A stretch of DNA of 64,000 nucleotides from NCBI GenBank assembly GCA_021396245.1, contig WNYE01000062.1, positions 62,001-126,000 on the forward strand, written 5' to 3'. The DNA comes from Sporothrix humicola. Its lineage: Eukaryota > Ascomycota > Sordariomycetes > Ophiostomatales > Ophiostomataceae. This document shows positions 51,198-62,864 of the stretch, piece by piece. Within the stretch, counting starts at the first letter, position 1. Each line of letters begins with the position of its first letter. The position numbers were made by a program, and so were the translations under genes. Under the pieces are notes generated by a model. The model saw only the letters and a program-made list of their open reading frames with translations. It made no database searches and was not told where the DNA came from.

Positions 51198-54100
51198 ATG
51201 GATGCTCTTCAGCGGACAGAGTATCCGGCAATGCTGGTAAGCTAGCTTCCAGGAGATCCGGCGCAGGCTCGGGCCGGTCCCAGTCATTCGTCGATGTTCG
51301 TCGAAACCCGTCGATGGGCGGCGCATTCGATCGTGGACGACGGACTGTCTCTCAACAGCGACGGCCTGCTAACACATCCCTCTAGGCGCATCTGCAGCCG
51401 GCACAGGCCGTCCAAGTTCTGCAAGAACGGTTGCGCCGCATTGCCAAGACCAACACCGATATTGCCGACTGGCTCGCCGAGCGCCGACGGATCGAAGAGC
51501 AATATGCCACGAGCCTCAAGAAGCTTGCAGAGTTTAGAGTCCCAGCAAACTCGGCCGAGCTTGGGTAGGTTGAAGTTGAAGTCGCCTTTTTTCGTGTGTT
51601 TTCCTCTGATCTAACAACGCAGCGTCTTCCAACCGTCGTGGGATAGTATACTGCGTGCGGCCACCACGGTCAGCGACGCCCACGGAAATATCGGCAAAAA
51701 CATTGGCAACAACTTTGAGCCGGAACTGCGCGCCTTCCAGCAGGGCGAGGAAACGGCCCGGATGAATAAGATAGCATCCAACCTCCAGGGTATGGCCAAG
51801 GAACTCGACGACGCCCAGGCCCAGGTCGACAAGCTCAGCAAAAAGGGCAAGGTCAGCGCCAGCAAGATCGACGCTGCCACACAGCGCCTCGAGGATGCAA
51901 ACCAACAATGGGAGGTCCAGGCGCCCTACATATTTGAGATGCTGCAGGGGCTGGACGAGAGCCGCACGACCAACCTCAGAAATCTGTTGACACAGCTTGG
52001 CACGGACGAGGTTGAACAGAGCGGCAAGGTGCACAGCATTCACGAAAACGTTCTCCAACGGATCGTGGCCGTCCGCACCGAGGACGAGGTGGCTACCTTT
52101 TCGGGCAACGTCATTCGGAGCCACCCTCGCCTCACCGGCCGCTTCGCCAGCCTCCAGCAGCCTCGCCAGCCTAGCGTCGCCGGGTCAGTCGCTGGAAGCG
52201 TGGCCGCCGGGAGTACAGCAGCTGCACAACCTCCCGTTCCGACACAAAGGGCGTCGACGGACACGGGTGCTGGTGCAGCGTCTGTTACCGGAGCTGGCGA
52301 AGGCGCCACGGCCACTGAGAGTTCTGGCCTTGGCCCTGCTGCGGCGCTTGGTGCAGGCGGTGCAGCTATCCTTGGCGGCGCGGCAGCTCTTGGTCAACAC
52401 GCAGCACCTCAGACACCGCCTGCTACTGCCGGCGGCGCATCTGCCGCTTCGGCCGCAGCCTCCCCGATGCACCCGCAGCTGGAACGTAGCGCGACCAGCT
52501 CTACTGCCGCTACCGGATCGCAGTCGCATACTCAGTCCCAGCCCGCACCTCCGTCACATTCCCAGTCTTTCTCGTCCCAGCATCAGTCACAACAAGAGCA
52601 GCAATCCGGCGGCAGCAGCAACTTCAAGGAAAAATCACAGCAGGCCGCAACCCCCGAAAAGAGCAAGGGCTTCCGAAGCCGCTTCGGTACTATTATTAGC
52701 CGTAGGCGGCAGAGCATCAACGGCCTCGGCCAGCTGACGGGCATCGGTAAGAAGTCGGGCAACTTCAACCGCATCAGTGTTAGCAGCCACGGCCCAGACA
52801 GCTCGCCGCGCAGCTCCTACAATAACCTGGCCGATACCAACAGGGCCCACGGCGGCCGCCTGGACTCCTTGGCCGAGTCCCCTGACGTGCCGCCGCCCGC
52901 ATCCAGAGACGGTGCTACTAACGGCGTCGGCGGCGGCGCGGCTCCTTCTGGCCCGTCGCGGACAGGCACAGCTTCGTCGGCCGTCGGTGGCCTGGGCGTC
53001 GTCGACAGCACGGCGCTAAACAACATGAACGTCAACGACGTCTTTGGCTACGCACCGCCCGACGGCCCGCCGCCATCGTCTGCCGCCGGCAAGGAACCTG
53101 CACGCGATGCCGAGGGATACTCGCTCCCCTCTGCCGCCAACGACCCCATCTCACAAGCCCAGCGCGACGCCGCCCTTGCTAGCCACGGTGAACAGCTTGG
53201 CGAAGGCGCCGGCGACGACCAGCTGTACCGGGTCAACATCCAGAACAACCCTGTCGAGGAAGAGGACGCGCAGGCTAAGAGGGCGGCCCTCTCCAGTGTC
53301 TCCAGTGCCCTCTCGGCCGGCATGCCCACACGTAAGACGGGTACCGTGCGTGGTCGGCGCGATGTCCGGAATACCATTTACGTGCCATCCCCGACCTCGG
53401 GCGAGTCCTCGTCCGGCATGGGCATCATGCCCACCGCAGTCAGTCTGCCCACCGTCTCTCGCAGCTCGACCTTTGGCTCCGCCTTCAACGCGAACACCGC
53501 GACACCTACCAAGCCGTCTGCTGTCGCCGCTCTGGCGGCCGAGGGTCTTGTTGGAGGCGCGTCTGACACGCAGTCCGTCCGGTCGTCGACATCTGTGAGC
53601 AATAAGGCCAACTTGAAGCACATCGACGGAACCGAACCGGGTCTGAACGCATCCATAATTGAAAGGGTGTCGGCCACTTTTGAAAACAAAAAGATCACCT
53701 CTGCCAAGGTAAACGGCCGCATTGCCCTTACCTACAACGCGCCGTCCAAGTCAGCAGCAGCGTCGCCGTCTTCTAACAAACTGAAAATCCGCATTAACAA
53801 CGTCGCCGCGTTGGAATCCATCGGCCGCAACGAAGACTTTGTGGAGTCCACCGAAGAACAAGGCGACTACGTCCTCGACTCGAGCCACCTGCACCCCAAG
53901 GCCACCGAGTGCTTCACGTTTAGGGCACACGAGGAGAACGACACGGCGCTTGCCTCGCATGTCCCGCTGGCCTTTTGGCCTACCTGGAAGCCCATGGACG
54001 ACCATTTGCGCCTCATCCTGCACTATCGGCTGAACCCAGACTCACGCCTCGCCGAGACCGGCCAGCCCGTCGTTCTCAAAAACGTCTATCTTATCGCTAC

Positions 54101-54524
54101 ATACGAAGGCCAGTGCGGAAGTATTAGTTCTAAGCCGCCAGCTACCCACATCAAGGACATGCACCTGGTCTACTGGCGTATCCCCGAGCTCACCCTGTCG
54201 CCCACGGCCACCAAGATCTTGTGCATGTTCCGGCCCGACCCCAGCGGTGCCGTCCCGACCGCGGGGCACCTCGAGGCCCGCTGGGAGCACGTCGTGCCGG
54301 TCGATGTCGGCCCCAACCAACCCGGCCGCATCACCGTTAGCGTGCAGGAGCCAGAAGTCCTGGCCGAAGAGGAAGAGGAACAGGATCCCTTTGCCGACAC
54401 GTCTCTGCCAAGCCCCAAGACCGCGACCAATGGAGCCGGCGGTGCTGGCGGCAGCGGGTTTGTCTGGAGGGAGATTCCTGTTGCCCGGCAGATGGCCAGC
54501 GGCGACCGGTACGAGTCAAGATAA
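51198..54524 (+). CDS. SYP1: F-BAR/muniscin endocytic adaptor (three exons)
   Basis: Exons 51198-51236 (13 codons), 51386-51564 and 51623-54524; introns of 149 and 58 bp have GTAAGC and GTAGGT donors. Spliced length 1039 aa. The N-terminal F-BAR domain (about residues 1-250) reads VLQERLRRIAKTNTDIADWLAERRRIEEQYATSLKKLA, followed by long helices with conserved heptads. A Ser/Pro/Gln/Ala-rich disordered middle spans roughly residues 260-740. The C-terminal muniscin homology domain starts near 750 (NASIIERVSATFENKKITSAKVNGRIAL) and ends in a LVYWRIPELTLSP and W/E-V-P-type strand pattern. SYP1 acts early at clathrin endocytic sites and on septins. Confidence 0.92.
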
Positions 54525-55148
54525 AGGAGTGTCCTGGTTGTTGGTTGTCTTTTTGTTTTCATTCGTTTTGATTACCCATGCATCGTTTGAATTTTTGTCT
54601 CTTTTCTCTCCACACCCATCTATACTCTTGTTTTCCTCCTGTACAAAGCCCTCTCTCGAAAACTTGAAAACATTACATCGTACCCTCTCATCCTCCCAAG
54701 TATAACTCATCTTTTGCTTATCGAACGCCTTTTCTGTTGTGGCCCCTCTCATTTTTGTTTGCTGTTGGGTTCATTTGTTTACTCCTTTTCATTATCTTGT
54801 CATTATTGGTTATCCCATCACCTCATCTTGTCCATAACCCCTGTATGCTTTTTGTATTACGCCAGTCTTGTCTGTTTCTTTTGTTTAGTCTTGTTTTAGT
54901 CCCCATCCCGTCCTCTCCACAGAGGACCACACTCTTAACCGTAAATCAATAATGATTCTTATTAATGCACTGAGCTGTCACCTCATGGTAATATGTGATT
55001 CGAACAAGTGAGATTAATGTAGATACCAAGTATTGTGTAGAATAAACAAATAAATGAAAACATGCCAATGCCATGCCAGCCCGGCCAGTTCCAATATGAG
55101 ACGCCGCCAAATAAATGCAGTCAACTTCTTCTTTTCGATTGTCTCCTC
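54525..55148. other. Convergent spacer between SYP1 and MAD1
   Basis: T-rich 3' region of SYP1 and the 3' region of MAD1. No other feature. Confidence 0.5.
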
Positions 55149-57518
55149 CTACCGCCCCGTCGTCACGGTCGTCGTCCGCGCCTGCTCCTCGCAGAACTCG
55201 AGCGTCAGCGCCGCTAAAAAGCCAGGGATGCACCCCTTTTCCCGCACCCAGAACCGGATCTGGTCGTCGATTCTTTGGGCGAAAGCAGACCGCGGCCCGC
55301 CGCCCACCTTCATCGTGCCCCGCTCGCCGTCAAACACAATGCTGTTCTCGTTCTCGTCGGCGCTCTGGCTCGGGTAGTATACGCTCTCAACACGCATCTT
55401 GCCGTTCGGGATGAAGGTGACGTGCCAGCCCAGCGTGCTCTCGACGGCCTCCTTGAACTCGGCCGACTTGGCCGCCCAGACTTCCTTGAGGCGGCGACTG
55501 GCTTTCTGGGCGGATGCAGTCTCGGCCTGGGCGTCGGCGATCTCGCGCTGGGCGGCGGCCAGCACGGACATAGGGACGGTGGTAAAGGTTGGTGTCGATG
55601 CCTGAGGCAAAGCCGAGAGAGGAGCCCTCGCGCCCTTCGTCTTCGCTGCTGCCCCCGAGTGGGCCTGGATGTGGGCAAGAAGCTCGGCATTTTCCTGCTT
55701 GAGCGCCTCGAGCGTCGACCGTTTGACATTTTCGAAATCGGACGTTGGGTTGGACCGCAGCGCCAGGACGCGCACTCCAGCGTTCTGTTTCTCAGCGGCA
55801 AGCTGTTCTTTTGTGACGGCCAGCTCCGTCTCTAACACACGGTGCGCCGTCTGGGCCGCCGACAGCTCGTCCTGCAGCTTGCGCGTCTTGCGCACCAGCT
55901 GGCCGACCTGTTCTTCAGAGGCTGCGTCGTTTTCGTCGGCGTCGTCATCCCTAGTACGTTTTGAGCCGGCGTGGGCGAGCGCGCCAGAACCTGTACCTGC
56001 CGCTTCAAGAGTAGACAACTCCTTGTGCAGACCCTCGGCCTCGCTGCGGTACTTGTCGACTAACTCTTCGAGCTGCTGGATGCGGTCGGCCTTCTGCTGG
56101 TCAAACTGGCCAGGATTAAAGGTAATGTCCTCCGTGTCGAACGCCTTGAGCTGGGCCCGCAGGTACTCGACTTCCTTGACGGCGAGGGCGCGCTGGCGTT
56201 CGAGACGGGCACGTAGCTTGGCCTCGTTGGCGTTGGTGTTGGCAGTCGTGGGAGTACCGAACGAAGGTGTTCCGTCGCCACTGGATGTGGCTGATGCTCC
56301 CGCCGCCTTGAGCCGTTCCACCTCGGCTGTCAGTTCCTTCTTCTGGGCTTCGAGTGTGCGGATGTCGGCGTCGCGCTGGGCCATCTCCGGCTCGAGAGCG
56401 CCAATCTTCTCGGTCAGCTCGGCCGTCCGATACCGCGCCTCCATCAGCGCCTTGGCCACGGCCTCGGGCGAGTCGAACTCTGGAGCCGAAGCGCCGTCCA
56501 TACTGTTTTCCTTTTCGGACTGCAAGTAGGCAGACCACGACCGGCGTTCCGTCTCGAGTCTCTGGCGCTGCATGCGCTCCTCGTTCAGTTCTTGCTCGAG
56601 AGCACGCGCGCTCTCCAGTTTGCGGAGCAGAGACCGCTTCTCCTCTTCGACAATCTCGACCGCCTTGTGTGTCTGCCGCAGATGCCGCAGTTCGGTCAGC
56701 TGATCCCGATTCGTCGCCTCAAGCGCGCGGATGTGGTTGACCTGGTCCTTGAGCTCGCGCCGAATAATCTCCATCGTCGCCGCGTCGCCTGTCTGGGCCT
56801 TGAGCCGCAGCACTTCGGCCTCGAGCTGGCCCGTCTGTGCGTCGCGCGCCGCGAGTTGCTGCTGCGCCTGCTGGAGAGCCGCATCCCGCGCCTCGGCCTC
56901 TTGGGACGCTTCCTGCAGGCTGCGCTGCGCCGTCTGGAGCTGTGCCTGCAGGTCGACCGCCCGCCGCTCGCCCATTCGGGCCGCGTCCTCCTTGGCCGCG
57001 CTCAGGTCGTCGAGCTGTTCCTGGAGCGCGCGGGCCTCGTCCTGCGCGTCCCGCACTTTCTTCTCCAAACTCTGCTGCCGCTCGTCCTGGTCGCCCCGCG
57101 CCGCGTCCAGTTCTTGTTGCAGCGCGGCAATCTTGCGTTCGGCCGCGCTCTTTTCACTCTCAGCCGCCTGCCGCTGCTTGAAATCGTCCTCTGCCTTGCG
57201 CCGCGCATCCCTAAGCTCGGTGTCGTGCTGCAGACGCGCCATTTCCTTTTCCTGCTCGAACGTGTTGACCTGGTATTGGAGCGTGCCCACTTCCGCCTTT
57301 AGCTCTTCAATCCGCCGCCGCTGCAGCTCGTACTCTTCGGCGTCGGGCGGCGCCATGTTCTCCTTGCTGCTCTCGTGCGATGTGGCGCGGTAGGACGATG
57401 TCGGGGCGCCGACGGACTGGGTGTCGGGGATCGCGCTTTGTCGTGACGAGGGCCGCGAGAAGTGTCCTTGGCCTTGCCCTTGTTGTGGTGTCGTCCGTTG
57501 TGTTGATCTAAAGTTCAT
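55149..57518 (-). CDS. MAD1: Spindle assembly checkpoint protein Mad1
   Basis: Single exon, 789 aa. The N-terminus is short and Gln/Ser-rich, followed by a long coiled coil from about residue 60 to 670 with heptads rich in Glu, Gln, Arg and Leu. The C-terminal RWD-like domain of Mad1 is preceded by RRLKEVWAAKSAEFKEAVESTLGW, where RLK is the motif that contacts phosphorylated Bub1. The domain then reads VTFIPNGKMRVESVYYPSQ and ends FLAALTLEFCEEQ. The protein anchors Mad2 at unattached kinetochores. Size and layout match fungal orthologues. Confidence 0.93.
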   Translation of the reverse strand: MNFRSTQRTTPQQGQGQGHFSRPSSRQSAIPDTQSVGAPTSSYRATSHESSKENMAPPDAEEYELQRRRIEELKAEVGTLQYQVNTFEQEKEMARLQHDTELRDARRKAEDDFKQRQAAESEKSAAERKIAALQQELDAARGDQDERQQSLEKKVRDAQDEARALQEQLDDLSAAKEDAARMGERRAVDLQAQLQTAQRSLQEASQEAEARDAALQQAQQQLAARDAQTGQLEAEVLRLKAQTGDAATMEIIRRELKDQVNHIRALEATNRDQLTELRHLRQTHKAVEIVEEEKRSLLRKLESARALEQELNEERMQRQRLETERRSWSAYLQSEKENSMDGASAPEFDSPEAVAKALMEARYRTAELTEKIGALEPEMAQRDADIRTLEAQKKELTAEVERLKAAGASATSSGDGTPSFGTPTTANTNANEAKLRARLERQRALAVKEVEYLRAQLKAFDTEDITFNPGQFDQQKADRIQQLEELVDKYRSEAEGLHKELSTLEAAGTGSGALAHAGSKRTRDDDADENDAASEEQVGQLVRKTRKLQDELSAAQTAHRVLETELAVTKEQLAAEKQNAGVRVLALRSNPTSDFENVKRSTLEALKQENAELLAHIQAHSGAAAKTKGARAPLSALPQASTPTFTTVPMSVLAAAQREIADAQAETASAQKASRRLKEVWAAKSAEFKEAVESTLGWHVTFIPNGKMRVESVYYPSQSADENENSIVFDGERGTMKVGGGPRSAFAQRIDDQIRFWVREKGCIPGFLAALTLEFCEEQARTTTVTTGR

Positions 57519-58620
57519 CTGCAGACGTTAGCACACAGGTTCAGTCTTGAGAGACACTCCTCTCTTCCTGCTTACACCTCCCCGCGCGCCTGGCCTCACG
57601 AGACCGCCGCTGCTGTTTGTCCGCGAATGCGCCCGGCTGCCGTTTCCATTGACGCCTCCTCCTGTTGCAGGCTGTCGGCCGCTGCCTGCTCCGCCGCCGG
57701 GACTCATAGTTGGCGATCAGGGGCAGTGACGCGTGCGTCTTCAGACTCGTATGCGTTTCTCGAGTCGTTGCTTTTTCGTTGTCGTCGGTCGTTGTTGAGT
57801 TCTTGCATGAACGGGTCGTCTCGTCGTGATATTGAACTGACAAAACGCGTCTCCCTGTGAAGCTGCAGCTAACACAACTAACAAACAGGCGTGTGCCGCG
57901 TGCGGCCCAGTAAGAAGCGGCCCAGATTTTAGTGAAAGGTACAGTCACGTGCCAGTGTAAAGAGTGGGTCCGTCAGGCCCAGGAACAAAGAAGACATCAG
58001 ATGTTGGCCGGTTGCATTTGCATTCACTTTGCGCTTTGCGACGGGTATTGCTTGGGATTGAAGAACTGTCCCGTGTCAGCCCAATTGTTGCTTTCTTTTC
58101 TACTGTCTAAGCGAGAAGTCACAAACTGACTGCGTGATGTTTACCTATGGAGTGATTGTGAATGGTAGAAATCTAACTACCCGCACTAACTTGCTAGCTC
58201 CAGGTTGAGCTTTTTATGTGACGAAAACAGTGAAAATAGTCGACGACAAAAGCAGGGAAGGAGCAAACGACACCAAACGACACCAAAATGTGGTGAAAGT
58301 AAAAAGAGTGGAGAACCTCACCTCACAGCTTCACGTAAAAAAAAGCTCCCTTTCTGGCTCGGATTCTCGGATCGCGCTCACCACCTTTGCTCCATCTGTT
58401 TCGTCACTTTCTCCCGTCCCCAGTTTCCCGTCCTCTCCCCACCATGGCGTATGGCTCTTGACTTTTGGCAAACCCGCTGCAGCTGAGGCAGCTCCCGACA
58501 ACCGCTGCAATTCACTCGAAACGACGTCCGTTCAACTATTGACTCTCTTTAACGACCGACCCCTGTGCGAATAGCTTCATTTGGGCGCGCGTATCCTGCA
58601 AAACGCAAAACAACAGCACC
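57519..58620. other. Divergent promoter region, MAD1 and TAM41 genes
   Basis: About 1.1 kb without supported gene. The leader immediately upstream of TAM41 is pyrimidine-rich. Confidence 0.5.
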
Positions 58621-60398
58621 ATGCGCTCCACGACGGCTGCGCTGCGCGTCTTGGTCGGTTCATCTGATCGTCTTCCACACACATTACCTCCTGCTAACAT
58701 CCTCAGAACGCCAGTGCCAATGCCGCGCCATTACGGCAAACCCGATTCCCCTGTCTCCGCGACCACCGCCTTGTCCACAACAGCTCCCTCCTCCGCCGGC
58801 CAAGACTCGGACCAGGCCGTCCATACTCACACTCACACATCCGCCTGGCGTCCAACTCGTCAAGAACCACGGGCTCCCAGAGCGAAGACCGCGCAGAAGC
58901 CGCCGTGCCGTCGTCGTCCACTTCGACCTCCTCGTCCTCGCCGTTAACACATCACTCCAAATCCTCGTCCCCCCTCTCGTCGTCTACATCCTCGTCGTCC
59001 ACCGAGGACTGGGAGGAAAACGTCAACTTCAACATTGAAAAGTTCTCGGAGCTGCCGCACACCAACTTTGGCGTCAACCAGCACATGATCATCAACGACG
59101 AGTTCAAGGAAGCGCTGCGCCAGATCCTGTGGCAGTTCCGCGCGCCCATCCGCTATGCGTTTGCGTACGGGTCGGGCGTGTTCCCGCAGAGCGCGCCCAA
59201 CGGGCGGGTGCCGACCGAGGCCGAGATAAAAGCGATCCACCCAAAGGCGCCCTTGGCCGTCCAGAGAGCGCAGGACGGCTCGCCCAAGATGATTGACTTT
59301 ATCTTTGGCGTGACGTTTACGCAGCACTGGCACTCGCTCAACCTGCACCAGCATCGGGACCACTACAGCGTGCTGGGCTCGCTGGGATCGGGCGCCGTGT
59401 CGTATGTGCAGGACAACATTGGCGCCGGCGTCTACTTTAACCCCTATGTTGTCGTCAACGGCATCCTCATCAAGTACGGCGTGGTCAACCTCGACACGCT
59501 GTGCACCGACTTGAGCGAGTGGCAGACGCTGTACCTGGCCGGCCGGCTGCACAAGCCCGTCAAGATTTTGAGAGATGACGCGCGCGTCCGCCTCGCCAAC
59601 CAGATCAACCTGCTGTCGGCTTTGAGGACAGCCCTCTTACTTCTTCCCCCCGAATTTACCGAGCGCGAGCTCTACAGCACCATTGCCGCCATCTCGTACC
59701 TCGGCGACCCCCGCATGAGCCTGCCGACAGAGAATCCGCAGAAAGTCGCAAACATTGTCGACAACAACATGAGCAACTTCCGCAGGCTCTACGCGCCCCT
59801 CATCGACACCCTTCCCAATGCCCAGTTCAACGACTCCCGCTGCGCTAGCCGCGGCTGGCTCGACGACGACGTTGCCAACCTCAAGCTGGCCCAGGACATG
59901 GATCCGCTGAGGAGGGGCAACATGGTCCGCCGCCTGCCCAAAGCGTTCCGCGAAAAGTTGTATTTCCAGTACCAAAAACAGTTCGCCATCCCGCGCGGCG
60001 AGTTCGACCGCATGATGGAGGCCACGCGCGACGAGGACGACGCCGCCGCTGGTGGCGGCTTCCGGCGGCAGCAGGCCACCGCCTTTGAGCGCCGCATTGT
60101 CGAGGACGCCGACCCGGCGACCCTCACAAAACACGTGCGCCACTCGATCAAGCAGACGATCAACTGGCCGAGCACGTCGCAGAGTTTGAAGGGTGTCTTG
60201 ACGTCGGGCCTCGGCCGGTCGGTGCGGTACATGGGCGAGAAGATGAGCAAGTTCCGGCAGGGCAAGAAACAGGCTGCTGAGCCGGCCAAAGCAGAGTCGG
60301 AGTCCAAGCCTGAGACTGAGGCTGCTTCTGAGAAGTCGGCAGAGACCTCAGCCACAAAGTCGTCCTCAGAGACTGCCAAGGACGAGAAGAAGGTGTAA
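58621..60398 (+). CDS. TAM41: Mitochondrial phosphatidate cytidylyltransferase (two exons)
   Basis: Exon 58621-58653 (11 codons), intron 58654-58706, exon 58707-60398; spliced length 574 aa. The intron has an atypical GTCGGT donor but a good GCTAAC branch site and TCAG acceptor. It supplies the only reasonable ATG, because the long frame from 58905 begins with GTG. The result is an Arg/Ala/Ser-rich mitochondrial presequence (MRSTTAALRVL...). The enzyme core has FRAPIRYAFAYGSGVFPQ, KMIDFIFGV (likely catalytic Asp), TQHWHSLNLHQHRDHYS and VNGILIKYGVV, all Tam41 signatures. It makes CDP-diacylglycerol on the inner membrane for cardiolipin. A Ser/Ala/Lys-rich tail ends it. Confidence 0.92.
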
Positions 60399-60743
60399 AC
60401 ACGCAGTGTCTCCTTCTCCCTGTCAAAGTGTACATATTGGCAGCTCTTCTCCTGCCTTGATTATATTGCCTTTTGTTTTATATGTACAGCTGAAGTGTTG
60501 TACATTAGCATCAGCGGACTTGTTGACGTGTTAACACATTGACGCGTCGAGCATTCATTATTTACATTTTATTTTCCTTTGTCGGCGGGGGGAGCGGCGG
60601 ACTCGATTCAGAAACTCGGCATCGTACACGGAGCGTGGCATTGCGGGATGGTTTTTGGTTTTTTAGGTTTACAGGTTTATATAAAATCAAGTAGGCTATG
60701 GCAAAAGAAAAGGCTGTCTTCATCATGCGCTGTCCTCCTGTGC
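60399..60743. other. Convergent spacer
   Basis: 3' regions of TAM41 and the esterase gene. No other feature. Confidence 0.5.
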
Positions 60744-61721
60744 TCACTTCCCCACCCACCATTCTCCGTGCAGCTTGTTCATGCTCCGCTGCAGCGCCAC
60801 TGCCGCCGCGCTCATGTGGTCCTCGTACGCAAACTCCTGGAGCCACACGTCGGCAAAGTGCTCCGTCTTGGACAGCCGCTCGGCCATTTTCCGCGCGTTC
60901 GTGCACATGTGCTTGTCGGCCAGGAAATCCTGGCGTTCCTTGAACGTCGCGTCGGTGTCGTCGGGTTTGGGGAACACGTCGAGCTCTTCGCCGGTGCCCG
61001 AGTTGAGGTACAGCACAGGCTTCTTGCCATCGGCTGCCGGCGGTTTCGCCAGGAACTCCTTTTCTTGCTCCTCGACAATGGCCTCCTCGTTGAACCAGAT
61101 GGACGGGCTCGCAGCCATGTAGACGTCAAACAGGCCGGGGCTCGTAAACAGCGAGTACAGCGTAAACAGCCCGCCAAACGAGTGGCCCGACAGCACGCGC
61201 GTCTTGATATTGTCCCAGGAGGGCAGAGACGGAAGCAGTTCACTGGATAACAGCGGAATAATCACGTCCACAATCGTCTTGTGGAAGGTCGCCGCGCCGC
61301 CCAGCTTCCAGTACTTGGTGTTGCCCTCCGCGTCCTTTTCCTCGTTGCCGTCTTTGTCCTTGACCGGCCATTTCGGCAAGCCCTTCTTTGCGGGTGTCGT
61401 TAGGTCAAAGTTGCGCCGGACCGGCACGTACACAGTGTCATAGTCTGTGTCCGGGTAGCCAATGGCGACAATAATCGACTTCTTCTTGGCCGCAAACTGC
61501 TGCCGCCTGGCAATGTCGGTCGCCGTCAGAAAGTAGGCGTTGCCGTCCAGCACGAAAATGACGGGGACCGCCGAGACATCTTCCTTTTCGTCTTTGGGCG
61601 TGCCGTCGGCGCTCCAGTCGAGCGGCCAGGAGACCATGACCTGGAAAGGGCCATGCTCGGTCTCGATGACGACCTGGCGCGTGTTGCGCACGCTGTGCGT
61701 GACGGCGGTAGCTTTTGTCAT
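60744..61721 (-). CDS. Siderophore-esterase-like alpha/beta hydrolase
   Basis: 325 aa from the ATG at 61721 (GTCATGG on the plus strand, acATGAC context); the open frame upstream has no ATG. The serine is in GHSFGGL, about residue 180. VIFVLDGNAYFLTATDIARR, YPDTDYDTVYVPVRRNFDLT, VYMAASPSIWFNE and a late His in YEDHMSAA match the family of fungal/bacterial esterases that hydrolyse ester siderophores (IroE/SidJ-type). Intracellular, without signal peptide. No siderophore genes are near, so the substrate is open. Confidence 0.82.
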   Translation of the reverse strand: MTKATAVTHSVRNTRQVVIETEHGPFQVMVSWPLDWSADGTPKDEKEDVSAVPVIFVLDGNAYFLTATDIARRQQFAAKKKSIIVAIGYPDTDYDTVYVPVRRNFDLTTPAKKGLPKWPVKDKDGNEEKDAEGNTKYWKLGGAATFHKTIVDVIIPLLSSELLPSLPSWDNIKTRVLSGHSFGGLFTLYSLFTSPGLFDVYMAASPSIWFNEEAIVEEQEKEFLAKPPAADGKKPVLYLNSGTGEELDVFPKPDDTDATFKERQDFLADKHMCTNARKMAERLSKTEHFADVWLQEFAYEDHMSAAAVALQRSMNKLHGEWWVGK

Positions 61722-62790
61722 GGTAGTTGGCTGGGATGAGTTGGTAGAATGGAGGGTTGAAGAAAATGTTCTGTCAGAAAGGTCAGAGAGCCAGCTCTGG
61801 TTTTGTAAGTTTGCCAATGTTGTACAAGGAAAGTGCGACCCCAGAGCTCAAGCTCCATGCATGCAGTTCACTCCCAATTGTCTCCGAGCGTCGGCCGGAG
61901 GATCCACCCCGTCACATTGGCGGGCAATCATGGCGGCCCTGCCGCCCAAATGTGGTCGAAATGCGCCCAAAATCCGTCAGTCTCGCTCAGAGTTGCCTGT
62001 AAAACTCCCACCAAACGCCCGCGGCCCTAGGACTTTGTGTCTTGTTAGTGCCCCGCGACAGCCCAAAATGGCAGGCGATAGCCAAATGGCTGTAGCCGTG
62101 ATAGCCTACCTTTCTGCAGCCTTCAATCAGATTGCGTCTTTACAGCCAGGTTGCAGTTATTATTTGTCTCTTGTTCCTATTATGCCTTGGCAAGCCGGGA
62201 CGCAGGGCGCAGACGACATCTTTGTCCAGTTCAAAGATCTGTACGTCAGCTTACTCGATCTGCAGTGCAAGTCAACAATTACGAGAAGATGGACAAGATG
62301 TGTTTCGTTTTAACAGACAATTTGTGGTACACCGTACTGGCAGATTCTTGACAGCATCTACAGCTTCTAGTGTCAACTAAGAACGACAACTCGCTTCTAG
62401 CTTTGAACCGATCGAGAGACGATAGAAGCAAGGCCAGGCACAAGCGGTTTTGTCCTGTCAACATGCCAAAACAGAAATAGTATTGTGTAGATGACAAGTT
62501 CTGAGGCTATGTTGTGCTGTCTTAAATTAGCCTTTTTGGTTAAGGTATCTTGTAAAAGAACAACAAATGTTTTTTTTTGGGAGTTTTTTTTTCGAAAAAA
62601 ATATTTTCATCTACCAAAAAAAAAAAAAGTGAAAACAATTTAAAAAAAATGGAAATAACCGAAAAAAAAATATTATTCATTTATCGTGGAAAAATAACAA
62701 CCCTAGGTAAGTAAAAATGTAAAATAAAAGTTCAATCAAGAACAGCCTTTTCTGCTGACAAGAATAGCAAAAAAAGCAAAAAGAAAAGTT
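61722..62790. other. Intergenic region with homopolymer tract
   Basis: No supported gene; contains long T and A runs around 62560-62680, including a palindromic TTTTTTTCGAAAAAAA near 62587-62602. The last bases before the tRNA hold Pol III terminator runs. Confidence 0.5.
62769..62787 (-). terminator. Pol III terminator of the tRNA-Val gene
   Basis: On the minus strand the tRNA 3' end is followed at once by T runs of 4, 5 and 7 bases (complement of 62787-62784, 62782-62778 and 62775-62769), the usual stop signal of RNA polymerase III. Confidence 0.75.
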
Positions 62791-62864
62791 TGATCGATCA
62801 CGGGATCGAACCGCGGACCTGCGCCGTGTTAAGGCGCCGTCATAACCAACTAGACCAATCGACC
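62791..62864 (-). tRNA. tRNA-Val (anticodon AAC)
   Basis: 74 nt folding as a standard cloverleaf: acceptor GGTCGAT pairs with ATCGATC plus discriminator A. The D arm contains the TAGTTGG loop. The anticodon stem GCGCC/GGCGC encloses TTAACAC, so positions 34-36 read AAC, decoding valine GUN codons. The T arm CGCGG-TTCGATC-CCGTG matches B-box GGTTCGATCCC. No intron and no encoded CCA, as expected for a nuclear tRNA gene. Confidence 0.93.
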
